From NCBI GenBank assembly GCA_024734555.1, contig JANPWX010019930.1:535198-599197 (forward strand): a stretch of 64,000 nucleotides of DNA. The letters run 5' to 3'. The translations under genes and the position numbers were made by a program. Of this stretch, positions 1 to 12,690 are shown in pieces. The notes under the pieces were generated by a model. It did not search any database. It was not told where the DNA came from and was given only the letters and a program-made list of their open reading frames with translations. Numbering within the stretch: position 1 is the stretch's first letter; every line of letters starts with the position of its first letter. Source of the stretch: Trochalopteron elliotii. Lineage: Eukaryota; Chordata; Aves; Passeriformes; Leiothrichidae.

Positions 1-493
1 ACATTAATTTAGAATGGTTTATTCTGTTTATGCATCAACAGAGAGACCATAAAACTCAGTTGCCACGTTGTATATATAAAAGCTTTTCAACCTGCTCAAA
101 ACTTTTCAACAGCCACATGATTCAAAGAAGAATGGCAGCAGAGCAGTCCACAGCTGAGAAATGAGGCAGGATTCTGCTAATTTACTCAGTCCAGAAAGCT
201 TACCCTGCACAAGCAGTGCCATTTGAACAAATTGTGCTGCTTGTTAGTAAGGATCAGAAACCTGAACAAATGTAATAAAACTAAACCCTCAAAGGGGTTG
301 TAGAGCTAGACTTAAATGTACCTGTTGTCAAAGTCACTTCATCAAGGAGGTTGAACATGGACTGTGAAAGAAAAAGTGTGTTATTTTCCAAAAAAACTAT
401 TTATTTCCTAAAAACCTTTAACTTAGTAAGAACTAGAACTAATGTGTAGGAGCTTTATGCTATCTTTGAGCTTCTTTGTATTCTGTAAAGTGA
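1..493. other. Unique AT-rich sequence, no gene seen
   Basis: No repeat family, splice-flanked exon or RNA gene is recognisable here. The open frame that runs out of this stretch from position 442 continues into the CR1 copy and is not supported as coding. Confidence 0.6.
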
Positions 494-895
494 TTCATAG
501 AATCAAAGAAATATTTTTTTGTGTATGGAAGGGGCATTTAAAGACCATCATGTCCAGCCCCTGCAATGAACAGGGTCATCTTCAACAAGGTCAGTTTGCT
601 CACAGCCCTGTCCAACCTGACCTTGAAGGGATGATACACCCACCACCTCTCTGAGGAGCCTGTTCCAGTGTCTCACCACCTTCATCATAGAAATTTTTTT
701 CCTTTCATCTAGTTTTAACTCTTCCCTCTTTCAGTTTAAAACCAGTATCTCTTGTCCTTTTATTACAGGCCCTGATAAAAATTCTGTGCCCACCTTTCTT
801 ATAAGGCAGTGGAAGGGGCTCTAAGTTCTCCTCAGAGCCTTTTGTCCAGGCTGAGCACCTCAAGCTCTCACAGCCTTTCAAGCAATTCGTCAGTA
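494..895 (-). mobile_element. CR1 LINE 3' fragment, old copy
   Basis: On the + strand this begins with the reverse complement of a CR1 3' end (TCATAGAATC), then a degraded version of the phrase 'ggaaggggcatttaaagacc'. It continues through CR1 body text such as 'ccctgtccaacctgacct' and 'tttgtccaggctgagcacct'. That order places the 3' end of the element on the left, so the element reads on the minus strand. CR1 copies are normally 5'-truncated, and this one keeps about 400 bases. Many substitutions and small indels mark it as an old insertion. The minus-strand frame at 705-965 is a remnant of the C-terminal part of ORF2 with no intact domain. Confidence 0.85.
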
Positions 896-3800
896 GCTTA
901 AAATCAGCTAAAATATTGTTCTGCAGAGAAAGTGGCAAGAAGGTGTTTTTTTTTCTTTGAGGCATTAAAAAAGTTGTAAGATGGTTACCACAGCAACTCT
1001 GACATTACACACCAATGTAATTTTCAGGCCTCCTGAATTTATTTATTTATTTATTTGTGCCTGCAGCTTTGCCTCTGGCATAAACCTTTGCAACTGAGCT
1101 GAAGCTTATGATACATGTCATGATTTTTTCCCACTGCCAAATCTAGATCTGACCAGCTAGTCTAAAAGGGAGGATTCTCATAACCGAAAGAAGAGGGGGG
1201 ATAAAAAGAAAAAAAAACAAAACAGCAAAAACTTACTGTCAAGCTTGCATCTACAAGGACATGGATGGAGAAGTGAACATCCAGTTTTCAGAATATAGAT
1301 TTTTAGCTTGCATGCCAGGCTTAGGAAGAACCCACAGTGGCGTAGTTTAAACTTCATGTACTGAAGGGCTTGTTTTACATGTGAGTGAAGGTTGTTACAA
1401 AATGACTGCTTCTGGACCTGAATTGTTCTGGAATGCAGAAAATATAGAAACAGCAAAATACGGCCAAAAAGAATGGCTGAAGAGAGCAGCTGCTGCAAAT
1501 CTTGCAAAGGCCTGAAGTGCCTGAGAAATAAATTCTGATTATTTGCTCTGTCTCCTGTAAAGATAAATCTGTGTGGAACTGAATGAGGTAGAAATTACAA
1601 ACTATGGTTTTCAGTGGAAGGGTGATTTTTGCTTTCTCCTGAGGTCTTGAGGTGAGGAGGGAACGAGTCAAGGAGGAAGCATGGTTCATTTGCATGAAGC
1701 TGTGTAAGGAAAATCTTGCCAAAAAGTAAAAAACAGAACTCAACTGTGTGCTGAAACTAGAATTGCACAGACATAAAGCTTAATTTTCTCTTTTTTTTTA
1801 AAATTATAATTACAGAAAAACAGATCTTCATGTAGATGATGAGAGACAGTTCTCAATAGAATAAACAGATCATAAAGAAGAAGGCCAAAACAAAAACAAA
1901 ACCCTATGCCTAGACTACATAAACTTTTCCTAAAAAATATATTTATACTATTCTTCTTGTATTTTTATGTCTACCTACCTAATACCCTGTCTCTCTACTC
2001 TTTTGCGTTGTTTGTAAACTTCATGTTGAATTACTGGCACAGTTCAGATGATACAAACTTCTGCATGTGCTTTTATCTTCAGCAGCAAAACGTTGAAATT
2101 ATTTGCATATATTCTAAAACATTGATTCTGTTGCCAATATGACACCAAACCTGTGTAAAGCCTGCCCTTCCAAACTGCAAATACTCAGCTGTGACATGGT
2201 GGAACTTGGGAAATAAAAGTGGAAAATTTGAGGCTACGATAGCCCAGATGAACCCAAATAAACATATGTGTATTTAGTATTTTTGATTTTGGAGAACAGG
2301 AAAAGTCTGAACCAATAGAATGTGAAATTAATATAGTCAGGATTTTATTGAGGAGGTAGTTACCTGGGGAGGGTAAAATGAAATGGTGACCTGTCCTTTT
2401 TTTGAAGAGGTAGCAATGAGGATTAGTGCTCCAGTCACAGCTGTTCTTGATTTATCTTTAAAACTTCTGCATTTTTCTTGTCTAAGAGTCCTGAACTATG
2501 ATATAGGTTTTCAGACTTTACCCAAAGAACACATCTTGGTTCGCTTCTCATTTTCTTTCAGCTGAAAGAACAGAAAACTTTATTTGCTAGAAAACACAAG
2601 GTTATTTATTTATCTATTCATAGGGTCAGTGAAAAGACTGGTTGTCACAATGTGAGGATTTTGTTCAAACTGATCCTTCAAAAGACACTGCACTTGCTTT
2701 CTGCAGAAGGACTGCTCATTCGGGGAGGATCCAAGGAATTCTTCCTAAGTATTATGAAGACAGCACATCCTGAAAATTTTGCTTCAAATTTCCGTGGTAG
2801 TCAGACTTTCATGACTTCCTGTGGCCCCAGCACTGCTGTGCAAAATCCAAAGGAAAACCGATAAAGCATCCTATCCTCTCTGTCATTTCTTGTGGAATGT
2901 CCCTTAAATATATCATGGTGATTCAGTGTTAGAAGCTCTAGTTGTAATAAACTCTCTTGGATGCATGGTTATTCACAAATTATATTGAGTTAGACTCTCT
3001 TTTCCCTCCCTCCTCCTCCCTGTAGCTGTTTGCTAACTTTTAACCTTTTGAAGTTCTTTCTGCCTCACTAAGTAGACTGCAGTGCTCCAAATAGGCTCTT
3101 GTAAAATAAAGGTGCACAAATCCAATTTTGCACTTCAATATTCATTTCCCTGTTGTGAAATGTTAAGGTCAAAGCAAGGTCAGAATTGATTTTTAACATG
3201 CCGATGAAGGTATAGAATTATAAATGCCTCTTTAACTGTGTGTCAAATAAATTTTGAAATATAGATTATGCACTTATAAACACACATATTAGTATGTAAG
3301 CTGCTTTGTCAGGCAGAAGTTTAAATAACTAATTGTTTTCAGGCATTCAAAATAAATTCAACTCTATGGGATGAGGCTGAGTGTTAAGTAAGTACAGACT
3401 TAACTTCTTGATAAATAATGACTTTAATGTAAATGACATAAAATGGTTGCAGCCTCACAGGGAGCTGAAGTCTTCAAGTAATACCTGCAAAAGTATCACC
3501 ATTATTGAAAGAAGGCAGGCTTTAGGTAAACTTACTCTAAAACAAACTTCTACCCCCTCTGCCCAAGTTCATGACCACAGGCCTGCTTGGATCAATGGAG
3601 AATGGAGAAACACAAGAATTAGTGAGCTATCTTACAAGAAGCAGGATCTGAAAAGAATCATTTTAACTTTATGGAATGCTGTGGGCTGATGATGGAGAAT
3701 GGCATCAGAGACCAGTGACTGAAACAAAACACCTAAAATTAAACCATATATCAGCAAGCTGACTGAGAGTGGGAGTGAAAAAAAATGCATGTTGACTTTT

Positions 3801-5225
3801 TTTTTTTCTCTTAACGACTAAAATTATTTTATATTCCTGCCTCAATGTCAGTAGCATATGATTATTGTGTTTTGCTACAGATATTTTTTCTGGGAAAATT
3901 GCCTAATGTCTGTCACCATCTTCATCTGCCTGATGTTCCTAGTCACCTGTATAATTCCCTGGTTTTGGAGTTTCCTTGGCAGTACTGTGTATTTCTCTAT
4001 AACCAATATATCTCTCTCCCTTGGCACTGTACAAACATGCTGGATTTTTGCCAGAATGAAGATGAAATTAAAACTCTCTGTACTCTTAGACTGAAATTAA
4101 CTGTAATAAGTGTAATTATAGCAAATTTTGTGTGTTATTCTTCCATATGTTTGAAAGAAATTCTTTTTTTATTGCTTTTCTTAGGGGAACTTTTTTTTAG
4201 TAAAAAATAAGGTAGTCCAATTTTTTTTTCAACAAACAAGAACTGCAAAATACCTGTGGACAACTGGTCCTTGCTTTAATTCTTTACAAAGATCTATGTG
4301 TAAAGATTTTGATTGTATGTTCTGCATTTCTAAGTGCCAAGAGCAAACTCTTTTTAAAGATTAATTCAGCACTTCTGCCTCTGAAAAAGTATTCTTCTTT
4401 GCTTGCAAGAGAGTACAAGAAAAGGATAGTTGTGATACCTAGAATAGTAAAGAAAAATACGATTTGTTGATTAATATTGATATTTCTATTGTCACTGATA
4501 TCTCACAAACAAAAGAGTAGACAGAAAAAAGGGAAAACGTGACACCAATTCTGCTAGGCTGGACAACATGTGCTAGATAATAAATTATCTTATGCACGTT
4601 CTAGGGAAAGGTAAATTTAAAAAGGGTTTCTTGGCAGACAGAGAAAAGCAGTATCAAACCCGGGTTGAAACACCTAAAGTCATGAAATTTGGTAATTAAT
4701 ATGAGAATATATGTAACTCCATTAAGAATGGCAGACTAGAGCAAGACAAAGGTTATGGTAAGAGGACAAAAACTGAGAAAATTGCAAAATTAAATGTTAA
4801 GAGAGGATTACCTAATAATACATATTATTTGAAAATTCCTGATAACAATTATGTAAAGTTTCTTATTAGCTCAGTCACTGTAAATGTGTGGAAAAGCTGA
4901 GAACCAGGAAATTAACTCCTTAGTAGTCAAAAGAAGAAGAAAACAAAGCTGTTACACAGACATATATAGACTCCTAATTGATAAATAAATATGGAAAAAT
5001 GCCAAGGCTGGGGATAAAATGCTAATAATGTTCATCATATCAGACACGCCCAGTGAGTGTGGGCTGAGTCCAAAAAACACAGGATATTATTTACATTTGT
5101 CTAATGTGAAGATAAAAGAATATTTTCATTATCTTACCGGTTATACAATAAGTGAAATTCTCCCATTTTCTTTTTTTCTTTTTCCTTTTGAGATGTAGAA
5201 ACCTAGAGTCCCATACAACTGAATT
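896..5225. other. Unique AT-rich stretch with short low-complexity runs
   Basis: This 4.3 kb has no recognisable gene or transposon. It contains an (ATTT)n run at about 1037-1056 and scattered A and T runs. Open frames of 60 to 122 codons on both strands, for example 1375-1743 minus and 3845-4210 plus, have compositions expected from AT-rich DNA. They overlap one another in different frames and resemble no family I know. Confidence 0.6.
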
Positions 5226-5292
5226 TCACAGAATCCCAGAACGGTTTGGGTTGGAAGGGATCTTAAAGCTCATCTTATTCTATCCCTTGCCA
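5226..5292 (-). mobile_element. CR1 LINE, extreme 3' end fragment
   Basis: A short match to the reverse complement of a CR1 3' terminus: 'cacagaatcccagaacgg' followed by 'tttgggttggaagggatc' and 'ttaaagctcatc'. Only about 65 bases remain before similarity ends. This fits either a heavily 5'-truncated retrotransposition or a decayed copy. It lies inside an 75-codon open frame that is not coding. Confidence 0.85.
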
Positions 5293-8200
5293 TTCTTCTT
5301 TATTCTGTATATCCAAATGTTAAAAAGTATACAAAAATCAGATCTAGTAGACAGAGATGAGCTGTCCACAATTTGCTAAAAATCCTGCACATCTATTGAT
5401 GGAAATAAAAGTTTTGGTTCTGTTGTGTCTTTTTAACAGGCATTGGCACTGTATTTAAAAACGAAAATCTCAGGACTAAAACCTGAGATTTAAACGCAGA
5501 AAAAAACCCCAAAAACCCATAAATGCACTGTGGATGAAGTCACACACCAAGGGAAAATGTTTTGTCCCCAGTGAAAAGAATAAAATAAAGCTAAAGCGCA
5601 GTTCTTATCAAAAAGTCATAAATTATACTAAGAATAGTGTCATATTGAATACTGTGCTTGGATTACTTAAATAGCAATACTGTTATAAAGCTGGGGGAAG
5701 AATGGTTTGCCATTCTGATCAGTTTCTTTTCAAAAGATCATATTTCTGGATACCACCATCACACACAGAGAACAGTGCTGCAAGGAGGTGGTTGAGCAGA
5801 AGGATTTTTTTGTCAGCCAGCTTGTAACATGAATTTTGGGTAGAGCTACTCCGCAGTGCACAGAGTTCTGAAAACATACCTTATTTTCCTTTGAAAGCCT
5901 ATTTTTGATTGTTTACATGATTTCTGAAAATAGATTTGCTAGGCCTGGGTTGCTCAGCTTCTTATGAAATTTTGTTATGAGTGACTTGACTACAAACAAA
6001 TGAAAAACCTTTGTCCAAGGAGAGAGCTGGGGTCAATTGTTCCAAATTTGTGGTCATTGGCACAAAAAAACCCAACCCTTTCCCCCCACACACCTGTTAT
6101 TATCATTACTTAATGGGACCAGATGCTATTGAATTAATTTGCCATATTTGAAAACACAAAGCCACTTACACATGTAAAAATAAGAGCATTTGAAAGGAAT
6201 GTTTCCCCCTTCATGGTAATCTCTTCTGTGGCTGGCTGTCTTATGCTAATTCAGAAATGTTTTTCTTAACAAAATCCTTCAGAGAAATATTTGACCATAC
6301 CAAATCAAATAATAAATATGAATACTTCTTAATAGCAGCACAACTCATGAGAAGTTTTGGTCTTCCTAACTATTCCACAGATTTTGTTTTGGGGTGTCTC
6401 ATAGGTGTCATTAGACATAAATTGGTGAGTTAATATAGAGAAGGTAAAAGTAATCTTGCACGAATATTTTCTAGAGAAGTGCTAAAACTGTGGGAAAACA
6501 GAAGGATGTTCTTGGCTTCTTGACACCAGAATAACTACTGTCAGAGATGGAGAAAAGAAAAAAAAAATGGAAAAACAAAAAAGAGAAATTATGATTCACT
6601 TAGTGCAAAAGGTCCAGTGAAAAATAAAAAAATATAAATCAGTAAAGGGCAAAAGGGAAAGTTGGTAGAAACAGCAAAGCAGCCCTCCCTGAAAACAGTG
6701 GCCAAGTCATGCTTTGCAGCTCTGTGCAGACCCTCAGCTGCCTACCAGAGTGACAGAGCACTTAAAAGGGCCTCAGCTCCTTTCCTCATCTGCCCTTTCA
6801 TCATTTGCCCTCCACACACTTCTGTCAAAAATCACTGAAGGTTTTCACATGACGATTTCCATGGCTGGTTTATGACGTCTCTAAGGTCTCTAAGGAGAGA
6901 GTTTAATTGTTCTCAGCAAATGACCTCAGCACTTCCAACTGTGGAAAATATTTTCAGATTGCACTGATGTGTGTATCAAGTTTTTAATTTTTTTTTCTGT
7001 GCTGCAAATCCACTTGGTAACAGTGAGCTTGCTATTAGGTTTGTTATATGAACTGCCATTTCCCGTCATTAAAAAAAAAAAAAAAAAACAAAAAAAAACA
7101 AGCTAAAATCCTCGCTCTTTGCCAGCAATCCCAGAGCCTGACAGACTGCAAATGAGCCTTCTGGTTTTCCAAGCACATCTGTTGCCTTTGTCATGTTAAA
7201 ACTGATGCCAATTCACTTGCATGCCTGTAAATTAACTAAAATGATAGTCCTAAGGACAACAATTTAGCAGAGCTCAACAACCAGATATTATCAACATGGT
7301 GTAACTGTGTCCTGTTCATCAGGACTTTATCTCTTTCATAACTTGCATGTGTTGATCTAGAACAAACCACAAATTGCAGTCATTTAATTGATACAATTGT
7401 ACCGTGCCTTGGCTCCTCAACATGTTTTCTACTGACCTTCTAAATAACAGGAAACAAAATAAGATTGAAGAAATTCTAGGTGCAACTAAATTCCCTGACT
7501 TTTTGTATTTCTTTTTTATTGTTAACTTGTTTATTTGGGGATCTTTTTTGTTATTCTTGTTTTCTTTGGATTGTTTTTTCATGCCTCTTAGTATATGTGT
7601 ATCACAATGAATTTTATTAGTTCAAACATGACTTTGACTTACTTTGCTGGTTTGTTTGTTTTTTTTTTTCTTTTTTCTTTTTAATAATAACTCTTTTAAT
7701 GTGTGTTAATATAAGCTTTTTCTGAGCAGAGTAGAAAAGGTTTGGTTGGGAATGAAACTGAAATATATCCAAGTATGTGTATGTGCATAAACTTGCATAA
7801 ATATTTGTATTAACTTGCTGCTTTTCTGTTTGGCTTTGAAAATATGTTCAACTTCTAGTTAAGTCATCAATAAACTCCATATATCCAAAGGCCTAATTTG
7901 AATTTAACATGAAAAGCAATTGAGAGTATTCAACTACCTATTACTTGTTCTATATAAAGCGGCTGAAAAAAGTAGTTGTTTCTAGGGAAAAGAATTTATA
8001 TTTCATTTGGATTTTGCTAGGAAAGTGTTTAAGGGTTGTAGTAGAAAGAGTTTTGTCACTCTAAAATTACATAGTTAAAAAAATATTGAGCAGTTAGGTA
8101 CTGAGATATCATTGTTTTCTGTAAAATGTGCTAGATTTTTTACTCTAGAAAAATCTTAAACTGATGGTTCCCAAAACTCTATTGTTAAAGTGGCTCTCTC

Positions 8201-11200
8201 TTTGATCATTATTTGAGGCTGACATTTTTATGCATCTGGAACAGTTGTGCTATTATTGCTTTTTCTAGAGATAAACATTCAGGTAGAAATTACTGGACAT
8301 TTTGCCTCACATTGTTCAGAACATTATGGGATCACGAGAGGCATTTTTGTGTAAATAATATCAGCAGCCGCACAGACATTTGGGCAAAAAATTGCTTAGC
8401 AAGGAACTCATGAAAATGTGACCTGGAAACAAAGAAAATTTTACTTGTTCAGAGCTTAAATTAGTGTCAACCTAACCTCGTGAGAAATTGAGACATTCTA
8501 AAAGGTTGATGTCTCCAACTCTTTTACATTTTTGCACCCAGACTGACTACAATAAGATGAGTTTCCTGTTCTACCTTTTTCTCCCTCTTCTTCTGACATC
8601 CTGGAAAGTAAATTTTGTACAATCACAGCTAGAATCTTCAGTGACTCCTGTGGATAGTTTCTAAACCCTCTTGAATCTTATTTTTTGTCAACTTTTGTGT
8701 TCCTTTCTCATTTGTCAAGGTTCAAAATATAATATCTTTCTCACAGTCATGTCTTTCCATATATTTATTTTATAGTTTCTGTAGTCATCTTATTTCACTA
8801 ATATTTTCTTGTCTGTCCAACATAAAAATGCACCTTACCTACTGTAAAGAAACTTCTATTACTTTTCAGAATCCAAGATCAAAAAATACATCATGCAAGT
8901 CATCCTACCAACAACTGGCAATCTAGTAAGAAATAATTCATCATATTTCCAAGAAAGTTGATGCTTAAAAAAAAGTTATAAGATGATTAGGAAGGTGATT
9001 TTTTTCCCAGGGTAATTTAGTCAAGATAGTCGAAATAATGGATTATAAGGAAATTAAATTAAATAAAACCCTGGATCGTAAAATCCCAGATTGAATGTTA
9101 CATGGACAGTATTGAGCTTATATAAAAGCCCAAGAAATCAAGCACATAGATGCACAAGACAAATCTTGAACACAAATAAATTTCATCAGACTCATTGTAC
9201 TTCAAAAAGGAATTTTCAAACCATCTTAGGAAAAAAATAAAAGGGGGAGAAAAAAGGAAAATAAGGAAAATATTAAAAAGAAGATATGTAGACAAAGGCA
9301 AGAATTATGATTATAGGTGATCAGTTTTGAAAACAAACAAATATTAAGGTCCCAAATTCCTTAGAAACATAGCATACACTGTATTTTGCAGAGTAGAATA
9401 ACAAGGTAATTTAACTTACATAATAACAGTAAATTAGAACATAAATGATGTTAATTTTTAAGACAATGTGAGTAGGGCTTGTTAACCCTACTGAAATTAG
9501 CAGGAATTATTAACCTTACTGAAAGGCAAATAAGGAATGAGCTATTTACTAAAATAACATGAGCAATTAGCAAATAAAAATTCTCTTTTCGGCTTTATCT
9601 TTCTTGACTGACTTAAACTTATTAGACCAGGAAATATTTTCATATTCTTCTGCAACTAAGGGCTGAGGTCTACACCACAGAAACATGCTGAATAATTCAT
9701 AAGTCCTTGGTCATCTTAGGTCAATAACACAGTTTTGGGGCTGGAATAATATTTACTATGAGAATTCGACTTTGTGCAATATACACAGCTGTGGACCTTG
9801 TTTTAGTCTGAATTATAAAGTAAAGCTTTTGTTGTTAGGTGAACTGTGGGCCTACACTGTGACCTAGAGAATTTAATATAGGAGTATTATATTTATCTAT
9901 ATTTATCTAGTCCTACTAATATTGTTCCAAAAATTAAAAGTACCCTCTGGAATAAAGCTATTTCAGGATTCACTAGAGTGCTCAGAAATTCCTTTTATCT
10001 TATCTTTCTTGTCCCTGAGAAAAAATTAGACATAGTTAAAATATTGACAAGGCAAGAGGCTCTCAAATATGCATTTCTTTTAATATCACAGGTGCCACTC
10101 ATACCTATGGTGTAGTATTGATATCCTGACTATGATTCCATAAAGATTAGTTTTACATGAATGTAAACCTACAGCAAAATTCAGACACTGACACTGCAAT
10201 AACCTGAATCTAAACTGAAACAAGGAAGAAAGGCAACTTTGGAAACCATCAGAAAAGTTTTAAAAAAATCCAAAAACCCAAGCACAGTGCTTAATATGAG
10301 CCTGCCATAGGAATACATATGTACATTAAGGATTCTCTGCTCCCCTCCTCCACTGCCAGCTCTGCTGCTCTTGACCCAATTAATTTTTTTCATTTTCACC
10401 TCTTCTTTTCAAGTGTCAGCAGTGCACATTAAAAAAAAAACAAACTTCACATAGTGACAGTACACAAGTATTTAGAATTGTGTTTGTGTACATTGGTCTC
10501 TATAATAATTCTTGGGTTTTTTTACAATAACAGTCTTTAGTAGTCTTTTTTTTCAGCTACTGTAATATTTATAGATTGCTCCATTGAACTAAAATGTAAA
10601 GGCTGCATTGCTTTGTGAAGTACTGAGAAGCACCACCAGAATCAGTGGTAAGACAGAAGAATTTAAAATGGACTAGTGCATTTCCTCGGTGTAAAATATC
10701 AAACAGACTAAACCATTGGTGAAAATGGTATCTTTAAATTCTTTATGTAAACAACTTCTTTGCAGGACTAATGAAGTGATGAAAAAGACATTGAATATTT
10801 GTTATTTAGCCATTGCATATCATCATGCACCTAATTGAATCACTTGAATTAGGAAAAAAACATATTTTGCTCTTCTAATAGAAATTACACTTTTGTTTTA
10901 AAGTAAAACTTTTGTTTTGTACCTCTGACTGTCAAGTTGCTGCAGAAAAAAAGGTTTTAAAAAATTCTGTGTCAGAAATGTTGAAGGACAAAAGCTGCGC
11001 TCAAATATCCTCTATGAGGAATATTTTTTTTTATTTTGGTTTAACTGAAAAATCTGACATTTCAGGGCAGGTAATTCTTATAACATTCAACATTATCAAT
11101 ATGACTCTTTCTTATGCCAGCCTGGCATAACTTTCTGCCTGTGCATATGGTCTGTCCAAGCTCAGTTCTCAGTTAAAAAATACATGTACCTTCCAATTTC

Positions 11201-12440
11201 TTATTTGAGAGAGAAAAATTGCACTTCAATTTTTATATACTTTCTTTTCTTATTTTTTATTTTTTACCACAGCTACAGTACAAATATTTACTCTTTGGAA
11301 GACAATAAAATTACCTGAATACTTGCACACATTGAAAATTAATGACATGGTAAAATGGCAATCCAAAGCTGGTAAAAGTATGGGTGTGATGAAAATGGTG
11401 TGAGCTGTAGAAAAAGAGTTTAGAAGTTTTTTAAAGCTGTTGAAGCAATCAGTTCCTCAGTATATTTCCAGCCCCAGGCAGTAAAATCACAGGTCACAGT
11501 GTGTTATCACTCACTTACTCACCAAATTCATCACTGCTGAATGAAGACTGGAGTGTTTAGGAAATCAAGGAAAACCTTGAAGTCCAAGCTATGATTCTAC
11601 AAAGTATGACAGGCACACAGTGAAACAGGAATCTTCTTCATCTGATGCTTTGCACTAATTGCACTTTCCCTTTTAAAGTGATATTCAAAGCAGGACGTGA
11701 TAACCTTCTCACGCCTTCCCCTTGTAAACACCGTGTGGTGACACCGTGTCTGCTCCCAGTCTGTCTTGCAGGAGGAGGTGGTGTGGAAAGAGAGATATGA
11801 AAGCAGCACCCCAAGAGCTGAGGAATGTGTTAGCAAAAATAATTGCTTTTTTTTTTTTAATTTCCCCATCAAGACAGTGAGAAATTATTTTCAGGTCTGA
11901 TTTTCAACAAACTTATCCCCAAGCCCTTAATATAATATATTAATATTATATTTAAATATAGCTATAAATATCTTCAGGAATGATCAGGAAGGAGAAATTA
12001 TATTTCAAATATTTTTTCTCTCTTGTTTTTTTTGTTTTCACAATGGGCTAAGAGTAGCTAAGATAAAAATTCATGCCTTCAGTGAAAGTGAGTTGAGCAG
12101 TGCAGAGCAGAGCTCTGAGGCTGCAGTTGTCTATCCACAGCCCTTTCACATTTACCTATTGCATGAAATAATGGAAAGCTGTGCTTTAATATGTTTAGTG
12201 GTCTGGTTTCCTCAAATAGAATCTCAGGGCTCTCATCTCTAACAGAACATCTTTCCTTCTTCTTGAGGGGAAAGGGGAAAAATCACCTCACTTTCTCAAG
12301 GTCTTTCTATTTGTGGTATAATCTGCAAAAATACCAAGGGCATAAAAATACAACATATTAGTTGTAACCATCAGAATAAAAAAAGCAAAAGGCTGCAGCC
12401 TACATCTATCACATCTATTACAACAGCAAAAAAACCCCAA
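5293..12440. other. Unique AT-rich stretch, possible non-coding conserved blocks
   Basis: No gene or long repeat is visible over 7.1 kb. A poly(A) tract with single C interruptions lies at about 7071-7100. Parts of the stretch (around 6100-6300, 7100-7440 and 8210-8420) are free of simple repeats and carry many short homeodomain or POU-like words. That is only a weak hint of regulatory DNA. All open frames are below 95 codons and none has a recognisable domain. Confidence 0.55.
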
Positions 12441-12500
12441 CATGACATGACATGACATGACATGACATGACATGACATGACATGACATGACATGACATGA
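12441..12500. repeat. (CATGA)12 pentanucleotide array
   Basis: Twelve consecutive perfect CATGA units run directly up to a short junction (CATAGCAAAC). On the minus strand the unit reads TCATG and has no stop codon in any frame, so it gives a repeating five-residue peptide in overlapping frames. The array is unusually uniform, which suggests recent expansion or active replication slippage. It should be length-polymorphic. Confidence 0.97.
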
Positions 12501-12510
12501 CATAGCAAAC

Positions 12511-12560
12511 ATAACATAACATAACATAACATAACATAACATAACATAACATAACATAAC
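12511..12560. repeat. (ATAAC)10 pentanucleotide array
   Basis: Ten perfect ATAAC units follow the CATGA array after a ten-base junction. The two units differ at two positions when aligned (CATGA against CATAA in register), so one array probably arose from the other by point change and separate expansion. The A/C-rich tract that follows may share the same slippage-prone origin. Confidence 0.97.
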
Positions 12561-12690
12561 AACATACATCCACAAAAACCCCCAAAACAAACAACAACAA
12601 AAAACCCAAACAAAAAAACCCACCAAAACCAAACAAAAAACCAAATAACCTCCCCCCCCCCCCAAAAAAAAACAACCAAAACCCAACAAA
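12561..12690. repeat. A/C-rich low-complexity tract with C12 run
   Basis: About 130 bases are nearly free of G on the + strand and made of words such as CAAAAACC, AACAACAAC and CCAAAAC. A run of twelve C lies at 12652-12663. The minus strand is therefore G/T-rich with a G12 run. The composition resembles the tract at 27595-28100. Three minus-strand open frames of 91 to 133 codons cross this tract and the arrays, and none is a gene. Confidence 0.85.

Noticed and set aside
1375..1743. 122-codon minus frame
   Set aside because: AT-rich chance frame overlapping another minus frame, with no recognisable family.
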